This document shows, piece after piece, positions 16,697-25,385 of a DNA stretch of 48,445 bases. Every line of letters begins with the position of its first letter. The first letter of the stretch is position 1. The translations under genes were made by a program, and so were the position numbers. Under the pieces are notes generated by a model. It was given only the letters and a program-made list of their open reading frames with translations, had not been told where the DNA came from and searched no databases. This stretch comes from Pseudomonadota bacterium (GTDB lineage Bacteria > Myxococcota_A > UBA796 > SXON01): the NCBI GenBank assembly GCA_030685065.1, contig JAUXQH010000063.1:1-48445 (forward strand), given 5' to 3'.

Positions 16697-17637
16697 CAGA
16701 TCTCCACCTTCGAGATCTCGCGCATGACGAAGACGCCGAACGCGAAGGAGAGGCCACATCCGAGGAGCATCATGTGCCCTAGCGGGTCGGTCGCGAGCGG
16801 CGTGAGGTACGCCGGCGAGAGGAGCAGGATGACGCCGATGACGAAGAAGGGGAGCCCGCCGAGGATGTAGGCGGTGAACCGCGCCTCGGACGTGAGCGCC
16901 GCCACCTTGCCGTGGAACATGAACCGGCCGCGGATGGTGGTCGAGATGCTGTTGAGGATCTCGACCAGGTTGCCACCCGTGTCTCGCTGGAGGAGCACCG
17001 AGCCCACGAAGATCTGGAGGTCGAAGCTGCCGGGATTGCGCCGGGTCAGGTTCTGGAGGCACTCCCGGAGGTCACGCCCCAGGTTGTGCTCCTCGTAGAC
17101 ACGCCCGAATTCCTGCGCCAGGGGCAGGGGCATCTCCTCCGCCACGCTTCGGAGCGCCTCGGAGAGCCCGTGGCCCGCCTGGAGCGAGCGAGCGAGCAGA
17201 TCCAGGCCGTCGGGAAGCTGCTCGGTGAGGCGCCGCGACCGGGTCGTCGCGGTGCGGGAGAGGAGCATCACCGGGAGGTAGAAGGCGGCGAGGCCCGCGA
17301 GGCCCATCGCGCTCTTGAACGCGACGAGCAGGACCAGCATGCCGACGATCGCGGCGACCGCCATCCGGGTGTAGAGCGTGGAGAGGGTGAACGGGCTGCC
17401 GGCCTGCCGGATCATGTCCTCGAGCTGCCCGCTGATCCCCTTCCCTTCGGCGCTCGAGGCGCGAAGGATCGCGGGGCCGGCGTTCTTCTCGACCAGGGTC
17501 CCGAGGCGCCGCGACAGCTCGCGCTGCTGCTTCTCCGACCGGCTCTGCAACGTCCAGTAGGCGAACTGTGCGAACAGCAGGAGCGCCGCGACCGCCATCG
17601 CGACACCGACGACGAGGATCAGGTTCTCCGAGTTCAT
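16696..17637 (-). CDS. tadB: Tad inner-membrane protein TadB (GspF-type)
   Basis: 313 residues from the ATG at 17637, which shares one base with the tadA stop (TGATG); a TTG just before it is less likely. An N-terminal membrane helix, two more at about 90-130, the T2SSF helices (LPDGLDLLARSLQAGHGLSEALR) at 140-170 and two C-terminal helices match TadB, which is about 290-320 residues in the family. TadB partners TadC in the assembly platform at the inner membrane. The two genes are paralogous and were likely formed by an old duplication known across Tad systems. Confidence 0.95.
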   Translation of the reverse strand: MNSENLILVVGVAMAVAALLLFAQFAYWTLQSRSEKQQRELSRRLGTLVEKNAGPAILRASSAEGKGISGQLEDMIRQAGSPFTLSTLYTRMAVAAIVGMLVLLVAFKSAMGLAGLAAFYLPVMLLSRTATTRSRRLTEQLPDGLDLLARSLQAGHGLSEALRSVAEEMPLPLAQEFGRVYEEHNLGRDLRECLQNLTRRNPGSFDLQIFVGSVLLQRDTGGNLVEILNSISTTIRGRFMFHGKVAALTSEARFTAYILGGLPFFVIGVILLLSPAYLTPLATDPLGHMMLLGCGLSFAFGVFVMREISKVEI

Positions 17638-18980
17638 CAAACGTCCTGTTCGAAGCGGAACAGGTCGGCCGGGAGCTCGACGCCGTGGCGCGTGAGGCGG
17701 TTCGCGAACTTCGGTCGGGTTCCGGTGGCGCGGAAGGTGCCCCGGACACGCCCGTCGTCATCCACGGTGCGCTGCTCGAACGTGAAGATGTCCTGCGTGG
17801 TCACGATCGGGCCTTCCATCCCGACCACCTCCGTCACCGCCATGAGGCGACGCGAACCGTCGGGCAGGCGGTCGAGCTGGATGATCACGTCGATCGCGCG
17901 CGCGATCATCTCTCGGATGTTGCGATCCGAGAGGTTGGGCACGGCCATGCCCACCATCGTCTCGAAGCGGGCCAGCGCGTCGCGTGTCGTGTTCGCGTGC
18001 ACAGTGGCGAGCGAACCGTCGTGACCGGTGTTCATCGCCTGGAGCATGTCGATCGCTTCGCCACCACGGATTTCGCCGAGGATGATGCGGTCGGGGCGCA
18101 TCCGGAGGCAGTTCTTGACGAGCTCGCGCTGGGTGACCTCGCCGCGGCCCTCGACGTTGGGCGGCCGGGTCTCGAGACGGACGATGTGGTTCTGCTGGAG
18201 CTGGAGCTCGGCGCTGTCCTCGATGGTGACGATACGCTCGCCATCGGGGATGAAGCTCGACAAGACGTTGAGCATCGTCGTCTTGCCGGAGCCCGTGCCG
18301 CCGGAGATGATGATGTTCAGCTTGGCCTTCACGCAGCCGCGCAGGACGTCCATCACGGGGCGGGGACACGCGCCGAAGGCGACGAGGTCGTCGGGGGTGA
18401 TGGCGCGGGTGCCGAAGCGACGGATGGAGACCATCGGTCCGTCGATCGCGAGGGGCGGAATGATCGCGTTGAAGCGGCTCCCGTCCGCGAGCCGGGCGTC
18501 CACCATGGGGCTGGTTTCGTCCACCCGGCGGCCGACGGCGCTGACGATGCGCTCGATGACCTGCATCAGGTGGCGGTTGTCGTTGAACCGCACATCGATG
18601 CGTTGGAGGAGTCCTTTCTTCTCGATCCAGACCTTGTCGAAGCCGTTGATCAGGATGTCGGAGATGTCCGGATCCTTGAGCAGGGGCTCGAGCGGGCCGA
18701 GGCCGAGGATGTCGTCGAGGATCTCGTCGACGAGGCGGTCGCGCTCGATCCGGTTGAGGGGCAGCTGGCGCTGCTCGACCTCGGCCGTGAGGGTTTCGCG
18801 GAGGCGGGCGGCGAGCTCCGCGCGCGGCGTGGCGCCGACGCGATCGAAGTCGATCATCTCGAGGAGCTCGCCGTGGAGCGTCTTCTTGATGCGTTCGTAC
18901 TCCGCGGAGTCCGCGCTGGGGCTGCCCGACTTGTAGCGCTGTTGGGCGCCGCGGACTCGGTCGATCAGTCGCGAAGACAC
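17637..18980 (-). CDS. tadA: Tad secretion ATPase TadA (CpaF)
   Basis: 447 residues from a GTG at 18980 with a strong AGGAGGG site 8 bases upstream. Walker A is GGTGSGKT (about 227-234), the Walker B region is RPDRIILGEIRG (295-306), and the His box is HDGSLATVHA (320-329), as in type II/IV secretion and CpaF ATPases. The N-terminal 90 residues give the usual N-terminal domain (RLVDEILDDILGLGPLEPLL). TadA powers Flp pilus extension, and in some species retraction. Three bases separate it from the tadZ stop. Confidence 0.97.
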   Translation of the reverse strand: MSSRLIDRVRGAQQRYKSGSPSADSAEYERIKKTLHGELLEMIDFDRVGATPRAELAARLRETLTAEVEQRQLPLNRIERDRLVDEILDDILGLGPLEPLLKDPDISDILINGFDKVWIEKKGLLQRIDVRFNDNRHLMQVIERIVSAVGRRVDETSPMVDARLADGSRFNAIIPPLAIDGPMVSIRRFGTRAITPDDLVAFGACPRPVMDVLRGCVKAKLNIIISGGTGSGKTTMLNVLSSFIPDGERIVTIEDSAELQLQQNHIVRLETRPPNVEGRGEVTQRELVKNCLRMRPDRIILGEIRGGEAIDMLQAMNTGHDGSLATVHANTTRDALARFETMVGMAVPNLSDRNIREMIARAIDVIIQLDRLPDGSRRLMAVTEVVGMEGPIVTTQDIFTFEQRTVDDDGRVRGTFRATGTRPKFANRLTRHGVELPADLFRFEQDV

Positions 18981-18983
18981 TGC

Positions 18984-20171
18984 CTACCCTCCTGAGAAGC
19001 GGGAAAACCACCCCATCGGACCGCTGGCGCGCCGCTCGACGGACATCTCGCCGTCCGTCACGAGGCCGACGAGCGCCTCGATGTCCTTGGCGGCGGGACA
19101 CTTCTTGTCGACCTCGCGCAACAGCTTGCCTTCGTTCACCGCGCGCGCGGCCGCCTTGTCGAAGGCCACGGTCGCGTCGACCTTGCGCAGGATGTTCTGC
19201 TCCACGTCCGCGAGCGAGAACGGGGCCTCGCGCTTGTCCCAGCGGTTGATCACCACGTGAACGCGGGACTTCTCGATGCCGAGCCGCTCGATGAGCTGCA
19301 GCCGACGCCAGGTGTTCTTGATGCCGGGCACATCCGGTGTCGCGATGAGGAGGATGCGGTCGGCGACGGTGGCGGCGGTGAGCGTGGCCTCGTCGAGGCG
19401 GCTCCCGCAGTCGACCAGGCAGTATTGGTACGTGCGCGCCACCGTGGTGAGGATGCGCATGACGGTGTCACCCTTGACCTCCTCGCGCTGCTCGAGATCC
19501 GTGGGCTGGGCCACGGCGTGGACCTTGCTCGGATGCACGACGACATGCCCGGCGAGCATCCGCTCGTCGATCTTGTGGAGGTTCCGCATCAGGTCGGCGA
19601 TCGTGACCGACGGCTGGATGTCGAGGAAGGCCGCCACGTCTCCCATGGAGAAGTCGAGGTCGACCACGCACACGCGGTGCACGGGCGAGAGCTCCGCGGC
19701 CAGGTTGACGGAGAGAAACGTCGCCCCCGCGCCGCCCTTGCTGCCCCAGACCGCGATGACCTCCCCGTGGTCCTCGTCCCCGCCTTCCTGGTAGATCGCC
19801 TCGTGCACCGCCTGCCGGAGCAGCTCCGCGTCGTCCGGGAGGACGACGAACTCGCGATAGCCGGCGCGCATGGCGGCCCGGATGTGGTCCGGGTTGGCGT
19901 GGGACGCGAGCGCGACCAGCTGGCAGCGCCCGTTGTCGGCCACGATCTGCGGAGCGATCCGGATGGCCTCCTCGAAGTCCTGATCGAACCCCGCGATCAC
20001 CACGTCGGGACGGAGCTTCCGGATGACGGCCAACGCGTCTTCGTACCTGGTTGCCTGAGCGGGCAGCGCCGCCTCGGCGCCGAGCGTCTCCCGGATTTGC
20101 CCCATCGCCCGTGCATCGACCCCGATCACGACGACGGACGCGACATTGTTCGAGCTTCCCGCCTGCCTCAT
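18984..20171 (-). CDS. tadZ: Pilus localisation ATPase TadZ (CpaE)
   Basis: 395 residues. Residues 1-125 form an atypical receiver-like domain (VVVIGVDARAMGQIRETL; no phosphorylatable Asp evident in the usual place), and residues 135-375 a MinD/ParA-type ATPase. The Walker A is deviant (SKGGAGAT, 144-151, where the usual Lys near the end is replaced by Ala, as known in TadZ/CpaE), with the DLDFSMGD motif at 171-178. TadZ marks the site in the cell where the Tad machine is assembled. It lies 10 bases after the rcpA stop. Confidence 0.94.
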   Translation of the reverse strand: MRQAGSSNNVASVVVIGVDARAMGQIRETLGAEAALPAQATRYEDALAVIRKLRPDVVIAGFDQDFEEAIRIAPQIVADNGRCQLVALASHANPDHIRAAMRAGYREFVVLPDDAELLRQAVHEAIYQEGGDEDHGEVIAVWGSKGGAGATFLSVNLAAELSPVHRVCVVDLDFSMGDVAAFLDIQPSVTIADLMRNLHKIDERMLAGHVVVHPSKVHAVAQPTDLEQREEVKGDTVMRILTTVARTYQYCLVDCGSRLDEATLTAATVADRILLIATPDVPGIKNTWRRLQLIERLGIEKSRVHVVINRWDKREAPFSLADVEQNILRKVDATVAFDKAAARAVNEGKLLREVDKKCPAAKDIEALVGLVTDGEMSVERRASGPMGWFSRFSGG

Positions 20172-20181
20172 GTCCCCGCCT

Positions 20182-21522
20182 CTAGCGCTTCATTCCGTAT
20201 TCACCCGTCGGCTCCGCGGTTCGAGAACCTGGAACCGTCAGCTGTCCCATGATGAACAGCTGGAAATCACTCGGATTGTACCCCTCGGTCCGGCCGGGTG
20301 CCGTGGGCACCTCTCCAGGCGCCATCGGGCGCACGAGCTCGGGCGTGACGAAGATCACGAGCTCGGTCTCCTCACGCTTGTGCTTCACGTAGCGGAACAG
20401 CGCCCCGACCAGCGGAAGGTCACCGAGGATCGGGATGGCGGCGCGCGTGGACGTGGTGCGCTCGTGGAGCATGCCGGCCATGGCGAAGGTCATGCCGCTC
20501 TCGAGGCGCAGATGGCTGTCCCCCTTGCGGACGAGCAAGCCAGGGACCTCGATGCTCTGCAACCGGATCGTGGTGTTGGGATCGATCTCGCTCACCTCGA
20601 CGTACGCGCGCATGTCGATCACGTTCCCCGACAGGACCGTGGGGACGAACACCAGCTTGACCCCGTACTCCTTGAACTCGATCGTGATGCGATCGTCCCG
20701 CTGACCGACCGGGATCGGGACCTCGCCGCCGGCCATGAACTCCGCCTGCTGGCCCGAGAGGGCGACCAGGGAGGGCTCGGCCAGGGTGCGCGAGAGCTTG
20801 TTCTGTTCGAGGACGGCAAGGATGGCGCTCACGTCGAAGGCGCCGGAGAAGCTGCCGAGCAGCGTGATCACGTCGGTGCCCGGGGCGAAGCCCGCGAGCT
20901 GCCCGCCGATCCCCGCGTTGTTGTCGAACAGGACGGAGAGCCCGAGCTCGCGCAGGCCCGTGCGGCTCACCTCGGCGAACACGACCTTGAGCTGGACCTG
21001 GTGGTCGCCCCGCACGGTCATGAGGTTCACGAAGTCTTCGTCGTAGATCCTCGCGATGGCGGAGACGCGCTCGAGGGTCTCCAGGTCGTCGACCGGGCCC
21101 TCGACCACCAGGCGGTTCTTCACCGGGTAGATCTTGGGCGCGGGCCCGAGGACCGCCCCGCGGATGCGGCGCCCGATGTCGGTGAGATCGGTGGACACGA
21201 CCACCTTGTAGGTGACGGGCCGCGACACGTCGTCGCGGTACCACACCCAGAGGTCGGTCGAGCCGACGGAGAGCCCGCGAACCTGGTACTGCCCCTCCTC
21301 GAGGAGGCGCAGCTCGGCCACGGCGGGGTCGCTGATGAGCACGCGGGAGATGGTGCGGCTGTCCCGTTGGATGACCGACTCGCCGACGCCCACGTCGATG
21401 AGGTTCGGGGCGGGCTCGGCGGCGAACGCCGCGGAGGACACGGCCGAAGGGGCCACGGCGGCGAGCGCCAGCGTGAGGAGGCCGGCGCCGAGCAGGCTCC
21501 GGAGTAGCTGGAAGGAACTCAT
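20182..21522 (-). CDS. rcpA: Outer-membrane secretin RcpA (CpaC)
   Basis: 446 residues. A signal peptide (LLGAGLLTLALAAVAPSAVSSAAFAAE) is followed by the N-terminal pilus-assembly domain (LIDVGVGESVIQRDSRTISRV, typical of CpaC), a BON-like/N1 region (DDLETLERVSAIARIY) and the type II/III secretin core (VQLKVVFAEVSRTGLRELGLS; IPVGQRDDRITIEFKEYGVKL; GMTFAMAGMLHER; LPLVGALFRY). It makes the outer-membrane pore for the Tad pilus. The ATG overlaps the rcpC stop as ATGA. Confidence 0.95.
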   Translation of the reverse strand: MSSFQLLRSLLGAGLLTLALAAVAPSAVSSAAFAAEPAPNLIDVGVGESVIQRDSRTISRVLISDPAVAELRLLEEGQYQVRGLSVGSTDLWVWYRDDVSRPVTYKVVVSTDLTDIGRRIRGAVLGPAPKIYPVKNRLVVEGPVDDLETLERVSAIARIYDEDFVNLMTVRGDHQVQLKVVFAEVSRTGLRELGLSVLFDNNAGIGGQLAGFAPGTDVITLLGSFSGAFDVSAILAVLEQNKLSRTLAEPSLVALSGQQAEFMAGGEVPIPVGQRDDRITIEFKEYGVKLVFVPTVLSGNVIDMRAYVEVSEIDPNTTIRLQSIEVPGLLVRKGDSHLRLESGMTFAMAGMLHERTTSTRAAIPILGDLPLVGALFRYVKHKREETELVIFVTPELVRPMAPGEVPTAPGRTEGYNPSDFQLFIMGQLTVPGSRTAEPTGEYGMKR

Positions 21523-22493
21523 TTCTTCCTCTTGTTCTTCTCGGTGGACTCGTCGCTCGTACCGTCGGGATTGAACGAAACCTCGGTCTTCGAGGCGCCG
21601 GAGATGACCTCGGCCTTCGGGACCACGGGGGCGGCTACCTGGGGCACGTCCTTGCGCCGGCGGATGGGGGAGGGATCCGCCACGTCGACCGGGTCGAAGC
21701 CGATGAGCCTGTCAATCGTGTTGAGGCCGCCCTGCGAATCGATCTGGAGGATGTCGATGTCGCTGCGGAGGACCACGTGGATCTCGCCGCGGCTCTGGGC
21801 CAGCGCGAGCTTCTCCGCCTCATCGGGGGTGAGCTCGACCGTGATCGAGGGCTTCAGCTTCTTGTTCGTGTCGCCCTTCTTCTTCTTCGTGTCCTTGGCC
21901 TCGGCTTCCTTGGCGGCGTTGCCACCCAGGCTCGAGCCGACCGCGAGCACCTTGATCTCCTGCAGGATGGTCTCCGCGACGTACTTGGCGCCGACGGCGA
22001 GCGGATCCTCGGGCTTGATGGTGACGATCACGTCGACGAAGTTGCCGGCCTGGAGGAGGCCCGCCACCGCGGTTTCGGTGTCGGTGGCGATCGTCATGGC
22101 GCGCTTGCCGGGCGTGACGATCGCGTTGAGGCCGACGCCCGCGTTGGCGGATGCGAGCCGCTCGTCACGTACGGGCTCGTTCGCCAGGATGCGCTCGCGG
22201 GGGGTGCGCCCCAGCACCTTGTCGAGGTCGGAGAAGACCTCCTCTTGCGGGACCATCTCGGGGATCACGTTTCGGAGCACGACATCCTCCGGCGCGATCG
22301 GGAGCCCCATGTACAGGTCGCGAACGGCGACCACGACGGTGATGGTCTCCTTCGGCTTCTGGGCCTCCTTGATCTGGTCCTGCGACTTGCGGATGACGTT
22401 GAACACGATGGCCGCGGCCACGAAGGCGAGGAGCAGCGAACCCAATAGGAAGATGATGGCGCGTGTGCGTCCACCCGATTGCTGGCGCTGCAT
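21519..22493 (-). CDS. rcpC: Tad pilus assembly protein RcpC (CpaB, SAF domain)
   Basis: 324 residues. An N-terminal membrane helix (AIIFLLGSLLLAFVAAAIVF) anchors a periplasmic SAF domain (VVVAVRDLYMGLPIAPEDVVL, residues about 48-110) and an RcpC-type second domain (NAIVTPGKRAMTIATDTE; NFVDVIVTI). A Lys-rich insert (AKDTKKKKGDTNKKL) around residues 195-215 is unusual. The C-terminal tail is charged. CpaB/RcpC helps Flp glycosylation or secretin assembly in the periplasm. AAGGAG lies 5 bases before the ATG. First gene after the terminator that follows flp. Confidence 0.92.
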   Translation of the reverse strand: MQRQQSGGRTRAIIFLLGSLLLAFVAAAIVFNVIRKSQDQIKEAQKPKETITVVVAVRDLYMGLPIAPEDVVLRNVIPEMVPQEEVFSDLDKVLGRTPRERILANEPVRDERLASANAGVGLNAIVTPGKRAMTIATDTETAVAGLLQAGNFVDVIVTIKPEDPLAVGAKYVAETILQEIKVLAVGSSLGGNAAKEAEAKDTKKKKGDTNKKLKPSITVELTPDEAEKLALAQSRGEIHVVLRSDIDILQIDSQGGLNTIDRLIGFDPVDVADPSPIRRRKDVPQVAAPVVPKAEVISGASKTEVSFNPDGTSDESTEKNKRKK

Positions 22494-22788
22494 CCTGGCT
22501 CCTTCGAAGGTGGTGGCGTTCGGCCACGGTCATGCTTGGGGCGGGCAACACATAAGCGCGCGCCCGGGATCGGCAAACGTCGACGAGGGCTGAGTAAGTG
22601 GGGGGTCAAGGGCCGACGTCGCCGTGGCGGGGCTGCTCGGAGATCCAACCGAGCACATCCGCGAGACGCGGGAACCGCTCGGTAGGTCGGCCGGAAGCTT
22701 GTTCCGGAGGGGCATCGCCAAGCCTCCCTCGCCGTGTCCCCTCGCAGCGTCCCTACGGAGGCCCCCACCGTTCCCCGAAAAGTCGCGC
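22494..22788. other. Non-coding gap between rcpC and the flp terminator
   Basis: With the terminator and flp stop, this makes 353 bases without a gene. It contains the candidate rcpC promoter and the AAGGAG site. The longest open frames (about 60-70 codons) have no ribosome binding site and a composition unlike the neighbouring genes, so I regard them as chance. Otherwise I see nothing in it. Confidence 0.6.
22549..22576 (-). promoter_or_regulatory. Candidate sigma-70 promoter for the rcpC-led operon
   Basis: TTGCCG (22576-22571) and TATGTG (22554-22549) are separated by 16 bases on the reverse strand, giving a leader of about 50 bases before the rcpC ATG. Both boxes match four or five of six consensus bases. 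Location after the flp terminator supports a separate promoter for the assembly genes. Confidence 0.35.
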
Positions 22789-22830
22789 GAAAAACGAAGA
22801 CGGGCGCTCCCGTTGCCGGGGGCGCCCGTC
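22789..22830 (-). terminator. Rho-independent terminator after flp
   Basis: On the reverse strand a 9-bp perfect stem (GACGGGCGC / GCGCCCGTC, 22830-22822 with 22807-22799) is followed by TTCGTTTTT. It lies 16 bases after the flp stop and would uncouple pilin transcription from the assembly genes. Confidence 0.85.
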
Positions 22831-22846
22831 GATTGGCCACGCGAGA

Positions 22847-23017
22847 TTAGGGCGCGGAGGCGGCGTCGAGCTCGGTGGAGATGCCCGTGAACAGGTCGTC
22901 CAAGCTGCCGCCGAGGGCGGTCAGCGCGACGATGATGGCCACGGCCACCAGGGCGGCGATGAGGCCGTATTCGATGGCGGTGGCGCCGGACTCGTCGCGG
23001 ATGAGCTGGGTGAACAT
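22847..23017 (-). CDS. flp: Flp/Fap pilin (prepilin)
   Basis: 56 residues: MFTQLIRDESG, then ATAIEYGLIAALVAVAIIVA, then a short C-terminal tail with LGGSLDDLFTGISTELD. The type IVb class signature is complete: a short basic leader, Gly11 at the cleavage site, Glu-Tyr at the start of the mature helix (Ile-Glu-Tyr-Gly-Leu-Ile) and one hydrophobic segment. Flp pilin is cleaved by a prepilin peptidase and polymerised by TadABC into adhesive fibres. AGGAG stands 6 bases before the ATG. It is alone upstream of its own terminator, with its own promoter region. No prepilin peptidase gene or TadE/F minor pilins are in this window, so they must lie elsewhere. Confidence 0.97.
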   Translation of the reverse strand: MFTQLIRDESGATAIEYGLIAALVAVAIIVALTALGGSLDDLFTGISTELDAASAP

Positions 23018-23091
23018 GTGATGCTCCTGATTACAAGGGAATTTTCACCGGTGACGTCATGCGTGCCTCCCTCCAGCGCGCACTATCCGGT

Positions 23092-23113
23092 CAGAGGCGC
23101 GATGCCTCTGCCA
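23092..23113 (-). promoter_or_regulatory. Putative sigma-54 promoter with overlapping palindrome, upstream of flp
   Basis: Reverse strand 23113-23099 reads TGGCAGAGGCATCGC, with GG and GC exactly 10 bases apart as in -24/-12 promoters; the -24 half matches TGGCA, the -12 half is TCGC against TTGC. It overlaps a 7-bp inverted repeat (CAGAGGC-GCGAT-GCCTCTG, 23092-23110), which could be an operator or a chance effect of the promoter. The start site would be near 23087, 70 bases before the flp ATG. Two sigma-54 activators are encoded at 26.1-29.0 kb. Confidence 0.35.
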
Positions 23114-23163
23114 CGGATCATAGCGGAGTCCCCGCTGCCCGCGCAACGTTAAACCTCGAAATG

Positions 23164-24249
23164 TCACGTCGTCCATTTTCCAGGTAGGAAGATCCCTTTC
23201 CGTCCCTCCAGGAACGCCGAGAACTCTGGACCTAGCGCGGATTGGCGCCAGCTCTCGATCGGGAGGCCAGCGGCGAGGCGGTCGATCGTTGCTTCGGTCA
23301 GGACGAGCTCCGGGGCCACGCCACGTTCCGCCTCCGAGGTGCGGGCAGCGACCCCCACCAGCTCCCGCCACAGGCGGCCCCGCGACACCGGGCCGGGCGG
23401 CGGCGTGGCGGTCTGCCCTGCGGCAACGCAGGCGAGGACGGCCGAGCCCTCGCGCTTCCACACCTGGCTCGGCATCCGCCGGTTGGCTCGGAGCGCGTCG
23501 AAGCTGGTCGGCTGGCGGCGCGCGAGATCGAGCAGCATGGAGTCGGAGACCACGTTCGAGCGCGCGACGTCGCGATCCTGGGCCGCGCCGTCGCGCCAGG
23601 CCGCGAGCGCCTGGAGCACCGCCCTCTCCTTGTCGTCGAGGAGATGGGCCCCGGGGACGGTGCGCCAGGCCTGCTGGTGATCCTCGGGGAGCAGGGCGCG
23701 GGCCACGTGCTCCGCGGTGCAGGCGGCCGCGATCTCCGTGTTCCCGAGCGCCGCGACCTTCGCCTCCAGGGCGCCCGCCAGGGGCTCGAGCAGGAGAACG
23801 TCGTCCGCGGCGTACCGGAGCTGGTCGGCCGAGAGGGGGCGCTGCGACCAGTCGGAGAGGGTCTCCGTTTTCGGGACGCGCATGTCGAGGTGGCGGCGGA
23901 CCAGCTCCTGCAGGCGGATGGGAAAGCCGCCCCCCGCGCAGCCGGCCGAGATCTGGGTGTCGAACACCGAGATCGGACGCATGCCGATCTCCCGGTGGAG
24001 GATCTGTAGATCCATCACGCCGCCGTGCAGCAGGAGCGGCACTTCCGAGAGCGCCTTGCCGAGGGGGGCGAGATCGAGGTCCGCGAGGGGGTCCACCAGC
24101 CACGCCGGACCGAGATCCGCGCGCAGCTGGATCAACATCAGGCGCGGGTGGAAGTGGCGCTCCGAATGGAACTCGGTGTCGACGGCCACGCGTCGAGCCC
24201 CGGCGATGGCGTCGAGGACGGGCTGGAGGGCGGCGGAGGTGCGAATCAA
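23164..24249 (-). CDS. rnd: Ribonuclease D
   Basis: 361 residues from a TTG at 24249. The DEDDy exonuclease motifs are visible: Asp24 and Glu26 (VAVDTEFHSE), Asp80 (GGVMDLQILH), and Tyr146/Asp150 (LRYAADDVLLLEP). A C-terminal HRDC-like helical region occupies about 205-290 (DKERAVLQALAAWRDGAAQDRDVARSNVV). RNase D trims 3' ends of tRNA precursors and other stable RNAs. A TAGCCT box lies about 40 bases upstream. Divergent from the DUF3419 gene and followed by the flp control region. Confidence 0.92.
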   Translation of the reverse strand: MIRTSAALQPVLDAIAGARRVAVDTEFHSERHFHPRLMLIQLRADLGPAWLVDPLADLDLAPLGKALSEVPLLLHGGVMDLQILHREIGMRPISVFDTQISAGCAGGGFPIRLQELVRRHLDMRVPKTETLSDWSQRPLSADQLRYAADDVLLLEPLAGALEAKVAALGNTEIAAACTAEHVARALLPEDHQQAWRTVPGAHLLDDKERAVLQALAAWRDGAAQDRDVARSNVVSDSMLLDLARRQPTSFDALRANRRMPSQVWKREGSAVLACVAAGQTATPPPGPVSRGRLWRELVGVAARTSEAERGVAPELVLTEATIDRLAAGLPIESWRQSALGPEFSAFLEGRKGIFLPGKWTT

Positions 24250-24334
24250 CGGGAACCTGGTGGTCGGGGCCGCAGGCTATCGCATCGCGCGACGCGCGTT
24301 AGTGAGGCGCGCGCAGGAGGGCGCCGAAAGCCGG

Positions 24335-25372
24335 ATGCGCGCAGACTCGACGGCCAGCACGAGGCCCCCGGCACCGCCCGCGTCCTCCTTCGTTCGGGCA
24401 TGGTCGTGGGAGGACCCCGCGCTGCTCGGGCTCCTCGCGGTGGGCCCCGAAGATGACGTGGCCGTGTTCGAGCCCTCGGGGGACGATGCGCTGGCCCTGT
24501 GCGCGATCGGCGCACGCTCCGTGCACGCGGTCGTCCCGGACCTCGCTTCTCGCGCCCTGGTCGAGCTCAAACAGGCGGCGTCGCGGGAGCTCCCGACGCA
24601 GAGCGTGTGGTCGCTCCTCGGTCTGGGGCACTTCGGGCGTCGCGTCTGGTTCTACCACTTCCTTCGTCCGAAGCTCTCCACGGAGGTGCAGGGGTGGTGG
24701 GATGCCCGCGAGGGCGCGATCCGCGCCGGCATCGCCGGCGAAGGCGTCGTCGAGCGCGCGATCGCCACCCTGCGTACGCGCGTACTTCCCCTCGCGGTGG
24801 GCCGCGGCGCCGTTGCCGCGCTCCTCGCGGCGCCCACCCTGGATACGCAACGGGAGGTCGTTCGGGCCCAGTGGCGCGGCGTGCGATGGCGTGCGGTCTC
24901 GCGGGTGTGGCTCCCTCGGCTCGCCCGGCTCGCGGAGGCCGACGAGGACCGCACCGCCGCCCACCTCGACGCGCTGATGGAGCGGGTCCCGCTCGCCTCG
25001 AGCCCGTTCGTCGGGTGGCTCCTGGGGGGCACGTGGGGCGATCCGGAGCGCGCGCCCCCATGGATGTCGACCGCGGGGCTGGCTGCGCTGAAGCCGCGCG
25101 CGGCCGGCTTGTCGTTGGCGATCGGGGACCGCCCGGGCGTGCTCGCGGCGGCACCGCGGGGTGCATGGTCCGCGGCGGTGCTGGGTCGGCGCCCACTTTC
25201 GTCGCAAGAGGCGGATGCGCTCACGCGCTGCCTTCGTCCCGGCGCGCGCGTGCTCGGCTGGGGGCCGCCGCCGAGCCAGCTGACCCTCGACCCCACCGCG
25301 ACCGCCGCGCTGGCGGCGCTCGACCGCGGCCTGTTCCCGGGGCGTCCGTGGCTGGCGCGCCATCGGGGGTAG
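24335..25372 (+). CDS. DUF3419 / BtaA-like SAM-dependent transferase, divergent
   Basis: 345 residues. The N-terminus has the family pattern: WSWEDPAL (residues 23-30), VFEPSGDDALAL (44-55, where the SAM loop normally reads like SAGCNAL), VHAVVPDLASRALVELKQAA (63-82) and RPKLSTEVQGWWDAREGAI further on. BtaA transfers 3-amino-3-carboxypropyl from S-adenosylmethionine to diacylglycerol, the first step to betaine lipids. Two points suggest change of function: the acidic residue that usually follows AV in the cofactor motif is Val, and no btaB methyltransferase gene is near. The 30-base gap before the ATG has CAGGAGGG but 14 bases away. It may be a lipid enzyme or an inactive relative. Confidence 0.7.
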   Translation: MRADSTASTRPPAPPASSFVRAWSWEDPALLGLLAVGPEDDVAVFEPSGDDALALCAIGARSVHAVVPDLASRALVELKQAASRELPTQSVWSLLGLGHFGRRVWFYHFLRPKLSTEVQGWWDAREGAIRAGIAGEGVVERAIATLRTRVLPLAVGRGAVAALLAAPTLDTQREVVRAQWRGVRWRAVSRVWLPRLARLAEADEDRTAAHLDALMERVPLASSPFVGWLLGGTWGDPERAPPWMSTAGLAALKPRAAGLSLAIGDRPGVLAAAPRGAWSAAVLGRRPLSSQEADALTRCLRPGARVLGWGPPPSQLTLDPTATAALAALDRGLFPGRPWLARHRG

Positions 25373-25385
25373 CGAGCGGGCCGCC

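Noticed and set aside
22530..22721. 63-codon reverse-strand frame between rcpC and flp
   Set aside because: No ribosome binding site, Pro/Ser-rich composition, lies where the rcpC promoter is expected; treated as chance.
23032..23061. Nine-codon reading frame (MTSPVKIPL) just upstream of flp
   Set aside because: Too short to judge and without a ribosome binding site; could be a leader peptide, but a chance frame is as likely.
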